Below, in pieces: positions 25,263 through 33,564 of a stretch of DNA of 64,000 bases (position 1 is its first letter; each line of letters begins with the position of its first letter). The notes under the pieces were generated by a model. The model made no database searches. It was not told where the DNA came from and saw only the letters and a program-made list of their open reading frames with translations. Source of the DNA: Sulfuritalea sp. (GTDB lineage Bacteria > Pseudomonadota > Gammaproteobacteria > Burkholderiales > Rhodocyclaceae); contig JALNYT010000009.1 in assembly GCA_023229685.1 (NCBI GenBank), positions 66,330-130,329 on the forward strand. Reading direction: 5' to 3'. The position numbers and the translations under genes were made by a program.

Positions 25263-25532
25263 CTATGGCGTATCGCCCACCGGATGCCGTTCCCAGATCA
25301 GCGTGCCGTCGCGCCACACTTCGCGCACGCGGTGAAAGGGAATGCTGTGGTCGACGCCGTCCTCGTCGGTGAGGTGGAACATCGAGGGGCTGTCGGCGTC
25401 CCAGGCGATTTCGCGCAGGTCGGCGTGCAGCACCTGGCCTAGGACGCGGTCCCAGTAGCCGATGACGAAGCGGCTCCTGGCGAATTCGGCGTCCCAGCGA
25501 ATCCGCGCGAGCAGTTCGTGGATTGGGCGCAT
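25263..25532 (-). CDS. DUF504 / MJ1316-like RNA-end-recognition domain protein
   Basis: An 89-aa protein with the pattern RPIHELLARIRWDAEFA, VIGYWDRVLGQVLHADL and SIPFHRVREVWRDGTLIW, typical of the small MJ1316 (DUF504) domain. This domain is predicted to recognise RNA 2',3'-cyclic phosphate ends. It lies 11 bases downstream of rtcB on the same strand, which fits a role in RNA repair together with RtcB and archease. Confidence 0.85.
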   Translation of the reverse strand: MRPIHELLARIRWDAEFARSRFVIGYWDRVLGQVLHADLREIAWDADSPSMFHLTDEDGVDHSIPFHRVREVWRDGTLIWERHPVGDTP

Positions 25533-25543
25533 CTCCCGCCTGC

Positions 25544-26974
25544 TCAGCCCTTGATGCAGACCAGCGGCGACAGCCGCACCACCTTGCGGGCCAGCCCGGC
25601 GCGGTCGGAGGCATCGACCACGGCGCCGACGTCCTTGTAGGCCAGCGGCGCCTCCTCGGCGACGCCGCGCGAACTCGGGCTGCGGATCAGGATGCCGCGC
25701 CCCGCGAGTTCGTCGACCACCGCGCGGCCATGCCAGCGGCGCATTGCCTCGTGGCGGCTCATGGCGCGCCCGGCGCCGTGGCAGGCCGAACCGAAGGCGC
25801 GCTCCTCGGTCCCGGCGGCGCCGGCGAGGATGTACGAGGCGGTGCCCATGCTGCCGCCGATCAGCACCGGCTGTCCGACCTTGGCGTATTCGTGGGGCAG
25901 ATCGGCGTGCCCCGGCCCGAAGGCCCGCGTGGCGCCCTTGCGATGCACGAACAACCGGCGCCTGCGGCCGTCGACCGTGTGCATCTCTTCCTTGCAGGTG
26001 TTGTGCGAGACGTCATACAGCAGCGACAGCCTGGCGCCGGGGAACACCTCGGCGAAGGCCTGACGCGCCAGGTGGGAGAGGATCTGCCGGTTGGCCAGCG
26101 CGCAGTTGATGCCGGCACGCATGGCGCCGAGGTAGCGTTGGCCCAGCGCCGACTTCAGGGGAGCGCAGGCCAGTTCCCGGTCGGGCAGCGCGATGCCCGC
26201 GCCCGGTGCCGCCAGCACCATCTCGCGCAGGAAGTCGGTGCCGATCTGGTGACCGAGGCCGCGCGAGCCGCAATGGATGCTGACCACGACGTCGCCGACC
26301 GCCAGGCCATAGGCTTTGGCGGCCGCCGCGTCGAAGATTTCGCTGACCGCCTGCACTTCGAGGTAGTGGTTGCCCGAGCCCAGCGTACCCATCTCGTCAC
26401 GCTGGCGCTTCCTGGCCTGCTCGGAAACGGCGGCGGGATCGGCCCCGGCGACGCAGCCGAATTCCTCGATATGAATGAGATCGGCCTCGGTTCCATAGCC
26501 TTCCTGCACCGCCCAGCGCGCGCCGCCCTTGAGCATCGCCGCCATCCCTGCCGCGTCGAGATGGATGCCTCCGGTGCTGCCGACGCCGGCGGGGATGCAG
26601 GCGTAAAGGACATCAGCCAGCCGCGCCTGTTGCGCTTCGACCTCGGCCAGCTTGAGCCGCGTATGCAGGGTGCGTACGCCGCAGGAGATGTCGAAGCCGA
26701 CGCCGCCAGCCGAGACCACGCCACCGTCGTCGGCGTCGAAGGCGGCGACACCGCCGATCGGAAAACCGTAGCCCCAGTGGGCGTCGGGCATCGCATACGA
26801 GGCCGCGACGATACCCGGCAGGCTGGCGACGTTGGCCACCTGCTCGCGCACCTTCGCGTCCATGCCTTCGATGAGTTCGCGCGAGGCGAAGATCACGCCC
26901 GGCACGCGCATGCGGCCGGTGGCCGGCAGCACCCATTCGAAAGGTCCCCGTTGTTTCAGTTTGGCGAGGTCCAT
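25544..26974 (-). CDS. rtcB: RtcB family RNA ligase
   Basis: A 476-aa RtcB-type 3'-phosphate/5'-hydroxyl RNA ligase that works with GTP and Mn2+. Signature segments are DISCGVRT, LGSGNHYLEVQ, SIHCGSRGLGHQIG and SACHGAGRAMSR, the last holding the histidine that is guanylylated. The start MDLAKLKQRG at 26974 has GAGGG upstream; the much longer frame runs into the archease gene. The order PolX-archease-RtcB-DUF504 on one strand makes an RNA/DNA repair operon. Confidence 0.95.
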   Translation of the reverse strand: MDLAKLKQRGPFEWVLPATGRMRVPGVIFASRELIEGMDAKVREQVANVASLPGIVAASYAMPDAHWGYGFPIGGVAAFDADDGGVVSAGGVGFDISCGVRTLHTRLKLAEVEAQQARLADVLYACIPAGVGSTGGIHLDAAGMAAMLKGGARWAVQEGYGTEADLIHIEEFGCVAGADPAAVSEQARKRQRDEMGTLGSGNHYLEVQAVSEIFDAAAAKAYGLAVGDVVVSIHCGSRGLGHQIGTDFLREMVLAAPGAGIALPDRELACAPLKSALGQRYLGAMRAGINCALANRQILSHLARQAFAEVFPGARLSLLYDVSHNTCKEEMHTVDGRRRRLFVHRKGATRAFGPGHADLPHEYAKVGQPVLIGGSMGTASYILAGAAGTEERAFGSACHGAGRAMSRHEAMRRWHGRAVVDELAGRGILIRSPSSRGVAEEAPLAYKDVGAVVDASDRAGLARKVVRLSPLVCIKG

Positions 26975-26981
26975 CGCGCCC

Positions 26982-27407
26982 TCACACGTCCACGACGCAT
27001 TGCGCGGTCCACCGCCCATCCGCCTCTTGCCGCACTGCCAGTTCGCAGAAAGATGCGCCCTTGACCTCGGCGGCGGGCTGGTGCTTCGCGACATCCACCG
27101 GCTCGCCCCAAGCCGTGGCGAGCAAATGGCGGTCACCGATGCTCACCTCGAAGCGCGAGAACAGCATATGGCGCGTCGCCATCTCATAGACCAGCGCGTT
27201 GAGCCAATCCACCAGCAACATTTCTTCATTCGGCGCCGTGCAGACAACGGTGACCGCGTCGCGCGCCGCCACCCGCGCCGGGTCGCAGATCGCCGACATC
27301 ATGGCCATCGCCGCGCCGGCGAAAGCTTCGGCCAGGGTGATGCCGCTGCCGCGCACGCCGACATCGGCCTCATGGGCGAAGGTCTCCCATTCGGTCTCCC
27401 GCTTCAT
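26982..27407 (-). CDS. Archease
   Basis: A 141-aa archease, the activator that promotes guanylylation and turnover of RtcB. Typical features are ETFAHEADVGVRGSGITLAEAF near the start, LLVDWLNALVYEMATRHMLF in the middle and GASFCELAVRQE plus a terminal CVVDV with the conserved acidic metal-binding residue. It starts within the last codons of the polX gene (4-base overlap) and ends 7 bases before rtcB. Confidence 0.94.
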   Translation of the reverse strand: MKRETEWETFAHEADVGVRGSGITLAEAFAGAAMAMMSAICDPARVAARDAVTVVCTAPNEEMLLVDWLNALVYEMATRHMLFSRFEVSIGDRHLLATAWGEPVDVAKHQPAAEVKGASFCELAVRQEADGRWTAQCVVDV

Positions 27408-29131
27408 CGCCGCACCTGTGCCAGCAGGCGCCGCAGTTCGGGCAGCGCTCGCGTATTGAGTACGTTGGCCGCTTCCAGCCAGCGGCGCCGCGCCTGGCCG
27501 ATGCCGAAGCGCAGGTGGGCGAAGTCGTCACGGCTGTGCGCGTCCGAGTTGATGGCCACCAGCACGCCCTCCTCCTTCGCCATCAGGCAGTGGCTGTCGA
27601 GCAGGTCGAGCCGTTCCGGGTGGGCGTTCAGTTCGAGGAAGCAACCGCGTTGCCGCGCGTGGCGGATGATGCGCAGCATGTCGGCGTCGTAGGGCGCGCG
27701 GCTTTCGATGACGCGGCCGGTGGGATGGGCCAGCAGCGTGAAGTAGCGGTGGTCCATCGCGCGCAGGATGCGCTCGGTCTGCTTCGCCCGCGGCAGGTCG
27801 AAGCGGCTGTGCACCGCGCCGATGACAAGGTCGAGCCGGGCCAGCGCAGAATCGGGCAGGTCGAGGCTGCCGTCCTCGAGGATGTCCACCTCAATGCCCT
27901 TGAGCAGCACGATGCCCTCGAGCGTTGCGTTGAGACGGTCGATCGCATCGCATTGCTCGGCGAGCCGCCGCGGATCAAGGCCGTGGGCCATTGCCAGCCG
28001 CCGCGAGTGCTCGGTGATAGCCAGGTAGGAGAAGCCCAGGCCCTTGGCCGCCAGGGCCATTTCCTCCAGCGTGTGGTGGCCATCGGTGGCCACCGTGTGC
28101 ACATGCAGATCGCCGCGCAGGTCGGCCAGCTGCACCAGCCGCGGCAGGCGATCGGCACGCGCCGCCGCGATCTCGCCGCGGTCCTCGCGCAGTTCGGGCG
28201 CAATCCAGGGCAGACCGAGGGCGCGATAAACGGCCACCTCATCGGCGCCGGCGATCCGATCGCGGCCGCGGAAGACGCCGTATTCATTGAGCTTGAGTCC
28301 CTGTTCCTGCGCAATGCGGCGCAGGGCGATGTTGTGCGCCTTGGAACCGGTGAAATAGCACAGCGCGGCGCCGTAGGCCGCCGCGTCGACGACACGCAGA
28401 TCCACCTGCAGGCCGTTTTTCAGCACCACACTGGCGCGCGTCGGCCCCTGCGACAGCACCTCGGCCCCTTCTTCGTAAGCGATGAAGCGTGCCATGACAG
28501 CGCTGCCAGCTGCGGCAATTACCAGAATATCGAGGTCGCCGACCGTCTCGCGACAGCGTCGGTAACTGCCCGCCACTTCAACGCGGGCGACACCGCGCGC
28601 ACTGGCTAGCCAGGGTACCAGCGACTCTGCGTATTGCGCCGCAGTGGTGAGCTTGATGCGTCGCACCTTGGACAGATGCGCCTCGACGGCCTGCAGGATA
28701 TTGGCCTCGGTCTTCGCGCCGAAGCCGGGCAACTCGCGAATGCGGCCGTCGCGGGCGGCGCGCGCCAGTTGCTCCAGCGTCTGCACCTCGAGCTCGTGCC
28801 AAAGCATGCGCACCCGCTTCGGCCCCAAGCCCGGTACATGCAGCAGTTCGGTGATCGCCGGCGGCAGCTCGGCATGCAGCTTTTCCAGTGCACGGCATTT
28901 ACCGCTATCCACAATCTCGCGCATCTTGGCCGCCAGGTCATCGCCGATCCCCGGCAGTGCCTTCAAATTCTCGCCGCGCTCGACCATGGCGCGCACCTCG
29001 CGCCCCAGTTCGCCGACGATGCGCGCGGCGTTGCGGTAGGCACGGATGCGGAAGGGATTGGCCTGCTCGATTTCCAGCAGATCGGCGATCTCGGTGAAGG
29101 TTGCGGCGATGTCGGCGTTGTGGATGGGCAT
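27404..29131 (-). CDS. polX: DNA polymerase/3'-5' exonuclease PolX
   Basis: A 575-aa bacterial PolX. The N-terminal HhH/8-kDa region (IADLLEIEQANPFRIRAYRNAARIVG) leads into the polymerase core, with the catalytic GDLDILV and VDLRVVDAAAYG. The C-terminal PHP exonuclease domain begins DLHVHTVATDGHHTLEEM and includes INSDAHSRDDF. PolX acts in DNA base-excision or gap repair. The start at 29131 gives MPIHNADIAATF; it is separated from the pncB stop by one base, so the whole run from pncA to DUF504 is probably one operon. Confidence 0.94.
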   Translation of the reverse strand: MPIHNADIAATFTEIADLLEIEQANPFRIRAYRNAARIVGELGREVRAMVERGENLKALPGIGDDLAAKMREIVDSGKCRALEKLHAELPPAITELLHVPGLGPKRVRMLWHELEVQTLEQLARAARDGRIRELPGFGAKTEANILQAVEAHLSKVRRIKLTTAAQYAESLVPWLASARGVARVEVAGSYRRCRETVGDLDILVIAAAGSAVMARFIAYEEGAEVLSQGPTRASVVLKNGLQVDLRVVDAAAYGAALCYFTGSKAHNIALRRIAQEQGLKLNEYGVFRGRDRIAGADEVAVYRALGLPWIAPELREDRGEIAAARADRLPRLVQLADLRGDLHVHTVATDGHHTLEEMALAAKGLGFSYLAITEHSRRLAMAHGLDPRRLAEQCDAIDRLNATLEGIVLLKGIEVDILEDGSLDLPDSALARLDLVIGAVHSRFDLPRAKQTERILRAMDHRYFTLLAHPTGRVIESRAPYDADMLRIIRHARQRGCFLELNAHPERLDLLDSHCLMAKEEGVLVAINSDAHSRDDFAHLRFGIGQARRRWLEAANVLNTRALPELRRLLAQVRR

Positions 29132-29132
29132 G

Positions 29133-30473
29133 TCAGCCTCGATGCTGATCCACTTGACGGGCCAGCTCGCGCAGGGGCGCTGCGACATCCACGCTGTACG
29201 GCGCCGCGACATCGAGGCGGCGCAGTTCCGGCTGTAGCGCGGCCAACTGCGTCCTGGCGTACTCGCGCAATTCGGCCAGCGGCGGCGAGGACGCGATGCG
29301 GCGACCGGCGCGCATCACCGTGGCGAGCAGCGGCGTGCCCGGCTGGCTGTCGCCTTCGAGCGTGAGCGTGTCGCCCAGCATGCAGCCCGCGCCATCGACG
29401 CGCCGATGCACCTGCTTGCGGCCGGGCCAGGTGGCCTTGCCCTCGGAGCGCTTGCGTCGCGCCACACCGGCGTATTCCTGCAGCTTGTAGGCACAGTCCA
29501 GATACGGGTGATCGGCGGACGTGTTCATGCGCGTGCCGACGCCGAAGCCGTCGATCGGCGCACCGGCGTCGAGCAGTGCCTGTACGGCGAATTCGTCGAG
29601 ATTGCCGCTAGCGAAGATCTTGATCGCGTTCGCACCGCCGGCGTCGAGGATGGCACGCACGCGGCGAGCATGTTCGCCGAGATCGCCGCTGTCGATGCGC
29701 ACGGCCTGGACTGCAATGCCCTCCGCCGCCAGTCTGTGCGCCAGCGGGAGCAGAGCCTGTGCGGCCGCTTCGGTATCGTAGGTATCGATCAGGAGCGTGG
29801 TTGCCCCGGGATGGGAATGGGCGAAATGCTCGAAAGCGACGAGTTCGACGTCGTGCACCTGGATGAAGGAATGAGCCATGGTCCCGAACAGCGGAATGCC
29901 CCAGTGCATGCCCGCCAGCATATTGGAACTGCCGTCGAAACCGGCGACGAAGCTTGCCCGCGCCGAGAGCAGCCCGGCCTCGGCGCCGTGGGCGCGACGC
30001 AGGCCGAAATCCACCAGCAGCTTGTCACGCGCGGCGAATCTCACCCGCGCCGCCTTCGAGGCGGTCAGCGTCTGCAACTGCAGCAGGTTGATGATGCGCG
30101 TTTCCACCAGCTGCGCCTCGCGCAGCGGTGCCACTACGCGCAGGATCGGCTCGTCGGCAAAGAACACCGTACCCTCGGCCATCGCCTGGACGTCTCCGGT
30201 GAAGCGCAGCCCGGTCAATGAATTGACGAAGCGCGTGCTGAAGCGACCGCAGCCGGCGAGCCAATCGAGTTCGTCCTGGCTGAAGTGCAGGTCCTCCAGA
30301 AAGTCGAGAACCCGTTCCAGACCGCAGGCGACAAGAAAGTTCCGACCGGCGGGCAACTTGCGCACGAAGAACTCGAACACGGCCGTTTCTTCGAGCTCCT
30401 GATCGAAATAGACCTGGAGCATGGTGAGTTGGTAGAGATCGGTGAGGAGGACGCTTTCCTCCGTAGGCCGCAC
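29133..30473 (-). CDS. pncB: Nicotinate phosphoribosyltransferase
   Basis: A 446-aa NAPRTase that makes nicotinate mononucleotide from nicotinate and PRPP. Conserved parts are LLTDLYQLTMLQVYF, FEFFVRKLPAGRNFLVACGLE, GFDGSSNMLAGMHWG, FGTMAHSFIQ and VRIDSGDLGEHA. It starts with a GTG right after the stop of the nicotinamidase gene (2-base gap). The two enzymes together provide Preiss-Handler NAD salvage. A C-terminal cluster of basic residues (ARRKRSEGKATWPGRKQVHR) is normal for the family. Confidence 0.95.
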   Translation of the reverse strand: MRPTEESVLLTDLYQLTMLQVYFDQELEETAVFEFFVRKLPAGRNFLVACGLERVLDFLEDLHFSQDELDWLAGCGRFSTRFVNSLTGLRFTGDVQAMAEGTVFFADEPILRVVAPLREAQLVETRIINLLQLQTLTASKAARVRFAARDKLLVDFGLRRAHGAEAGLLSARASFVAGFDGSSNMLAGMHWGIPLFGTMAHSFIQVHDVELVAFEHFAHSHPGATTLLIDTYDTEAAAQALLPLAHRLAAEGIAVQAVRIDSGDLGEHARRVRAILDAGGANAIKIFASGNLDEFAVQALLDAGAPIDGFGVGTRMNTSADHPYLDCAYKLQEYAGVARRKRSEGKATWPGRKQVHRRVDGAGCMLGDTLTLEGDSQPGTPLLATVMRAGRRIASSPPLAELREYARTQLAALQPELRRLDVAAPYSVDVAAPLRELARQVDQHRG

Positions 30474-30475
30474 GA

Positions 30476-31048
30476 TCAGTCCTCCACGACTGTGGCGCCG
30501 GCGGTGACCATTGCGGCGACAGCCCGTTCGCCATCGCCCGGCTGCACGTCGACGGCACGAATGGCAGCGCGCAAGAGCACAACGCGATAGCCCAGGCGCA
30601 GAGCATCCAGCACCGATTGCAGCACGCAGTAATCAGTGGCCAGGCCGCCGACGAAAAGCCTGCCCACTGCCGCTCGCCGGAGTTGAAGGTCCAGGTCGGT
30701 GCCGGAAAAACCCGAGTAGGCATCGGTGTCGCGCTCGGTACCTTTGGCCACACGGAGCGTGTCGGGCGGCAGCGCGAGTCCGCCAGCAAGGCGAGCGCCG
30801 GGAGTGTCGGCGACGCAATGTGCCGGCCAAGCCCCCTGTTGCTCACGAAAAGAACAGTGATCGGCCGGATGCCAGTCCAGTGTCGCGAATATCGGCAGGC
30901 CGGCGGCCTTGAAGCGAGCGATCCATTCGTTCAGCGGAGCCACCACCGCATCGCCATTCGGCACGGCAAGGCTGCCGCCCGCCAGGAAATCGGCCTGCAC
31001 ATCGATAATCAGCAGCGCATCGCCTTGCTTCAATCGAGAAAATCCGCT
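30476..31048 (-). CDS. pncA: Nicotinamidase-like cysteine hydrolase
   Basis: A 190-aa isochorismatase-fold hydrolase. The aspartate is in LLIIDVQADFLAGG, metal-binding residues in DWHPADHCSF, and the catalytic cysteine in GLATDYCVLQSVLDAL. It converts nicotinamide to nicotinate and feeds the adjacent pncB. ATG at 31048 (MSGFSRLKQG) is chosen; another ATG 51 bases upstream adds a non-conserved extension. Neither has a strong ribosome-binding site. Confidence 0.9.
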   Translation of the reverse strand, partial: SGFSRLKQGDALLIIDVQADFLAGGSLAVPNGDAVVAPLNEWIARFKAAGLPIFATLDWHPADHCSFREQQGAWPAHCVADTPGARLAGGLALPPDTLRVAKGTERDTDAYSGFSGTDLDLQLRRAAVGRLFVGGLATDYCVLQSVLDALRLGYRVVLLRAAIRAVDVQPGDGERAVAAMVTAGATVVED

Positions 31049-31125
31049 CATCGATCCGAACTCTTGATCGGATACCGGCGATTTATCAGCGGCAGGCATT
31101 GCAATTGCGGCAGCTCAAGAGGCGA

Positions 31126-31602
31126 TCAATGCCGCCGCTGGTAGTGCCCGATCAACTCGGCGCGAGCCAGGATATGGCCTTGCATGGCCTTCTCCAGCGC
31201 AGCCTTGGTCGGCTGCTGCAGGTCCGGGAGCAGGACATCCAGAGCGAAAAGCTTATGGACGTAGCGGTGCTTGCCGATGGGCGGGCACGGTCCGCCGTAG
31301 CCGGTACGCTGCCAGTCGTTCAGGCCCTGCCGGGTTCCCGACGGCAGATCCCCGACCGCGACACCCTCGGCCAGAGTCGCGGCGGCGGGTGGAAGGTTGT
31401 AGAGAACCCAGTGTACCCAAGTCATTTTTGGCGCCGCGGGATCCGGCGCATCGGGATCATCGACGATCAGGACAAGGCTTTGGGTGTTAGCAGGCAGACC
31501 TGTCCACGCGAGTTGCGGCGAGCGGTCCTGGCCATCACAGGTATGACGCGACGGAATCATGCCGTTGGCTGTGAATGACACCGAATTGAGTGTGAAGGGC
31601 AT
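31126..31602 (-). CDS. YbhB/YbcL family Raf-kinase-inhibitor-like protein
   Basis: A 158-aa PEBP-fold protein. The ligand-pocket signatures are SPQLAWTGLPANTQSLVLIV, DDPDAPDP, WVHWVLYNLPP and GPCPPIGKHRYVHKLFALD. The physiological role in bacteria is unclear. ATG at 31602 is preferred because GGAAAGGA lies 9-16 bases upstream and the length is then typical; an ATG at 31725 would add a signal-peptide-like stretch (LSAVLFAIIAAAADGSA), so export remains possible. Operator site c and a TATGCT -10 element upstream point to this gene. Confidence 0.88.
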   Translation of the reverse strand: MPFTLNSVSFTANGMIPSRHTCDGQDRSPQLAWTGLPANTQSLVLIVDDPDAPDPAAPKMTWVHWVLYNLPPAAATLAEGVAVGDLPSGTRQGLNDWQRTGYGGPCPPIGKHRYVHKLFALDVLLPDLQQPTKAALEKAMQGHILARAELIGHYQRRH

Positions 31603-31846
31603 CGCGTTTCCTTTCCTGTTGTCGGGGGGCGCGGAACCATCCGCTGCCGCAGCGATGATGGCAAAAAGCACGGCCGACAGACCAGCCCGCCAGGCCGGGG
31701 CATTGCGGCAGTAAGGAACCTTCATGGCTTCATTTGATCGCCGATCTTCGGCAGGCGAACGGACCAGCACACAATCCCTTATCGACCTGCGCTGCAAGGA
31801 AACGCTCCGCTGAGCTGCGGCATGGGCGCGCTCCGAAAACAGAAAC

Positions 31847-31916
31847 AGCATAGACACAGCTCCCAGGCATTGAAATACCGGACAAGGGGTATTTCGAATA
31901 CCTGCAACTGAGTATG
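31847..31916 (-). promoter_or_regulatory. Tandem palindromic operator and promoter (site c)
   Basis: A perfect AATACC-N8-GGTATT (31874-31893) plus a second AATACC-N8-AGTATG (31897-31916), 23 bp apart. TATGCT on the minus strand (31847-31852) is 21 bp from the proximal palindrome. The predicted transcript runs into the YbhB gene with a leader of about 240 bases. Confidence 0.72.
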
Positions 31917-32021
31917 TTGCCGATTCACTTCAACACGCACCGGCAAGCAATTACGGGTCCTGTGCGGACCTGTTTGCAGCCGCACTCTTGGCGGACAAAG
32001 AGATCGCTTGCAACTGCCGAC

Positions 32022-32091
32022 AGTACCCCTATACCGGTACGAACAATACGGAATTCACGGTATATCCAGCGCCGTCTTGAGTGATTAAGGT
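32022..32091 (+). promoter_or_regulatory. Tandem palindromic operator and promoter (site d)
   Basis: AGTACC-N8-GGTACG (32022-32041) and AATACG-N8-GGTATA (32045-32064), again 23 bp apart. TAAGGT (32086-32091) follows the proximal palindrome after 21 bp and faces the CFA-synthase gene at 32271, giving a leader of about 175 bases. The stretch 31603-32270 holds sites c and d back to back and otherwise no gene I can support. Confidence 0.68.
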
Positions 32092-32270
32092 TATTCCGTG
32101 TGCAATTCCATAACTTGGCCTCCCGATGTTGCGGAGCGTATCGAAGGACTGGAAACCATGATCGAGACAAACTCAACCACAGTCATCAAACGGACCGCAG
32201 CGACTTCAGCACGCGGCGTGCTTGAGTGCAGGAACTCGCGCGGCGGCACTCAGTCGGATGGGGTGGGCAA

Positions 32271-33554
32271 ATGAGCGAACAGCAAACCCATCCGGCAAGC
32301 AGTTCAATGCCCGCAGACGTCGGCTATGGCGCGCGCGCGCCGGACAGTCGCTCGTGGCCGGCGCTGGAAGCCCTAGTGTCGTCGGCATCGAGGGTGCTAT
32401 TGACCCGAATGCTGGCATCCATCGGCAACCCGGCCCTGCAATTCGTGTTGTGGAACGGCGAGGAGATTCCGCAGCGGGGCGATGGCCGGCTGCCACGGAT
32501 CGTGCTTAACGATTTTGGCGCCGTGTTAAAGCTGGCGGGCGATCCCCAGCTTCGGTTCGGCGAAATGTTTACGGCAGGGCGCCTTGAGGTCAAGGGCGAT
32601 CTGGCCGGGCTTCTGGAACTCATTTATCGAGCCCTGCCGAGAGAAGACGGTGGCGTCAGCGGGGCATGGCAGTTGCGCGATTTTTTCGCCGAACAGCGCA
32701 ATTCGCCTTCGCGCGCCAAACAGAACATCCATCATCACTACGATTTCGGCAATGATTTCTACAAGCTATGGCTTGATCAACGGATGGTCTACACCTGCGC
32801 TTACTTCCCGACGCAGGCCATGGATCTGGAGGCCGCTCAACTGGCCAAGATGGATCTCGTATGCAGCAAGCTGCGCCTGAAACCCGGCGACAGGGTCATA
32901 GAGGCGGGCTGCGGCTGGGGGGCGTTGGCACTGCATATGGCCAAGCACTACGGCGCTTCAGTGCAGGCCTACAATATTTCGGCGGAACAGATGGCCTTTG
33001 CCAGGGAACGTGCCCGTCTCGTGGGCCTCGACGGGCGGGTCGAATTCATCGAGGACGATTACCGCAACGTGAGTGGCAAGTTCGATGCATTTGTGTCGGT
33101 CGGCATGCTGGAACATGTGGGTCCGGAATACTATGAGGACCTGGGCAGGGTGATCGACCGCGTACTCGCCGACCACGGCCGCGGGCTGATCCATTCCATC
33201 GGCCGCGATTACCCGTGCCGCCTCGATTCATGGACCGAGCGTCACATTTTCCCCGAAGCCTGTCCGCCCAGCCTGTCGCAAATGATGGCGATTTTCGAGC
33301 CCTGCGGCTTTTCGGTGCTGGACGTGGAAAACTTGCGCCTGCATTATGCCAAGACCCTGGAGCACTGGCTGGATCGCTTCGAGGTCGCCACCGGCACGGT
33401 GGAGGAGATGTTCAATCCGGCCGTGGCGCGGACCTGGCGGCTTTACCTGGCCGGATCGCTCGCTGCCTTCAGGTCCGGCAACATGCAGTTGTTTCAGGTG
33501 CTGTTCTCCCGCACTGGCGACAACCGGATTCCCTGGACCCGCACGGCTCTTTGA
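32271..33554 (+). CDS. Cyclopropane-fatty-acid-synthase family methyltransferase
   Basis: A 427-aa SAM-dependent enzyme that modifies the double bond of phospholipid acyl chains. Motifs match CFA synthases: HHHYDFGNDFYKLWLD, MVYTCAYFPTQ (catalytic cysteine region), the SAM site IEAGCGWGALALHMA, SVGMLEHVGPEYY and NLRLHYAKTLEHWLDRFE. The product could be a cyclopropane or, given the flavoprotein next door, a methylated or reduced chain. ATG at 32271 is used; a longer frame from 32226 is less likely. It leads a three-gene set with the flavoprotein (10-base gap) and Hsp20 (30-base gap). Confidence 0.9.
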   Translation: MSEQQTHPASSSMPADVGYGARAPDSRSWPALEALVSSASRVLLTRMLASIGNPALQFVLWNGEEIPQRGDGRLPRIVLNDFGAVLKLAGDPQLRFGEMFTAGRLEVKGDLAGLLELIYRALPREDGGVSGAWQLRDFFAEQRNSPSRAKQNIHHHYDFGNDFYKLWLDQRMVYTCAYFPTQAMDLEAAQLAKMDLVCSKLRLKPGDRVIEAGCGWGALALHMAKHYGASVQAYNISAEQMAFARERARLVGLDGRVEFIEDDYRNVSGKFDAFVSVGMLEHVGPEYYEDLGRVIDRVLADHGRGLIHSIGRDYPCRLDSWTERHIFPEACPPSLSQMMAIFEPCGFSVLDVENLRLHYAKTLEHWLDRFEVATGTVEEMFNPAVARTWRLYLAGSLAAFRSGNMQLFQVLFSRTGDNRIPWTRTAL

Positions 33555-33564
33555 GGGGCGCACC

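Noticed and set aside
25523..27064. 513-codon plus-strand frame over rtcB
   Set aside because: Antisense to a textbook RtcB; no family resemblance.
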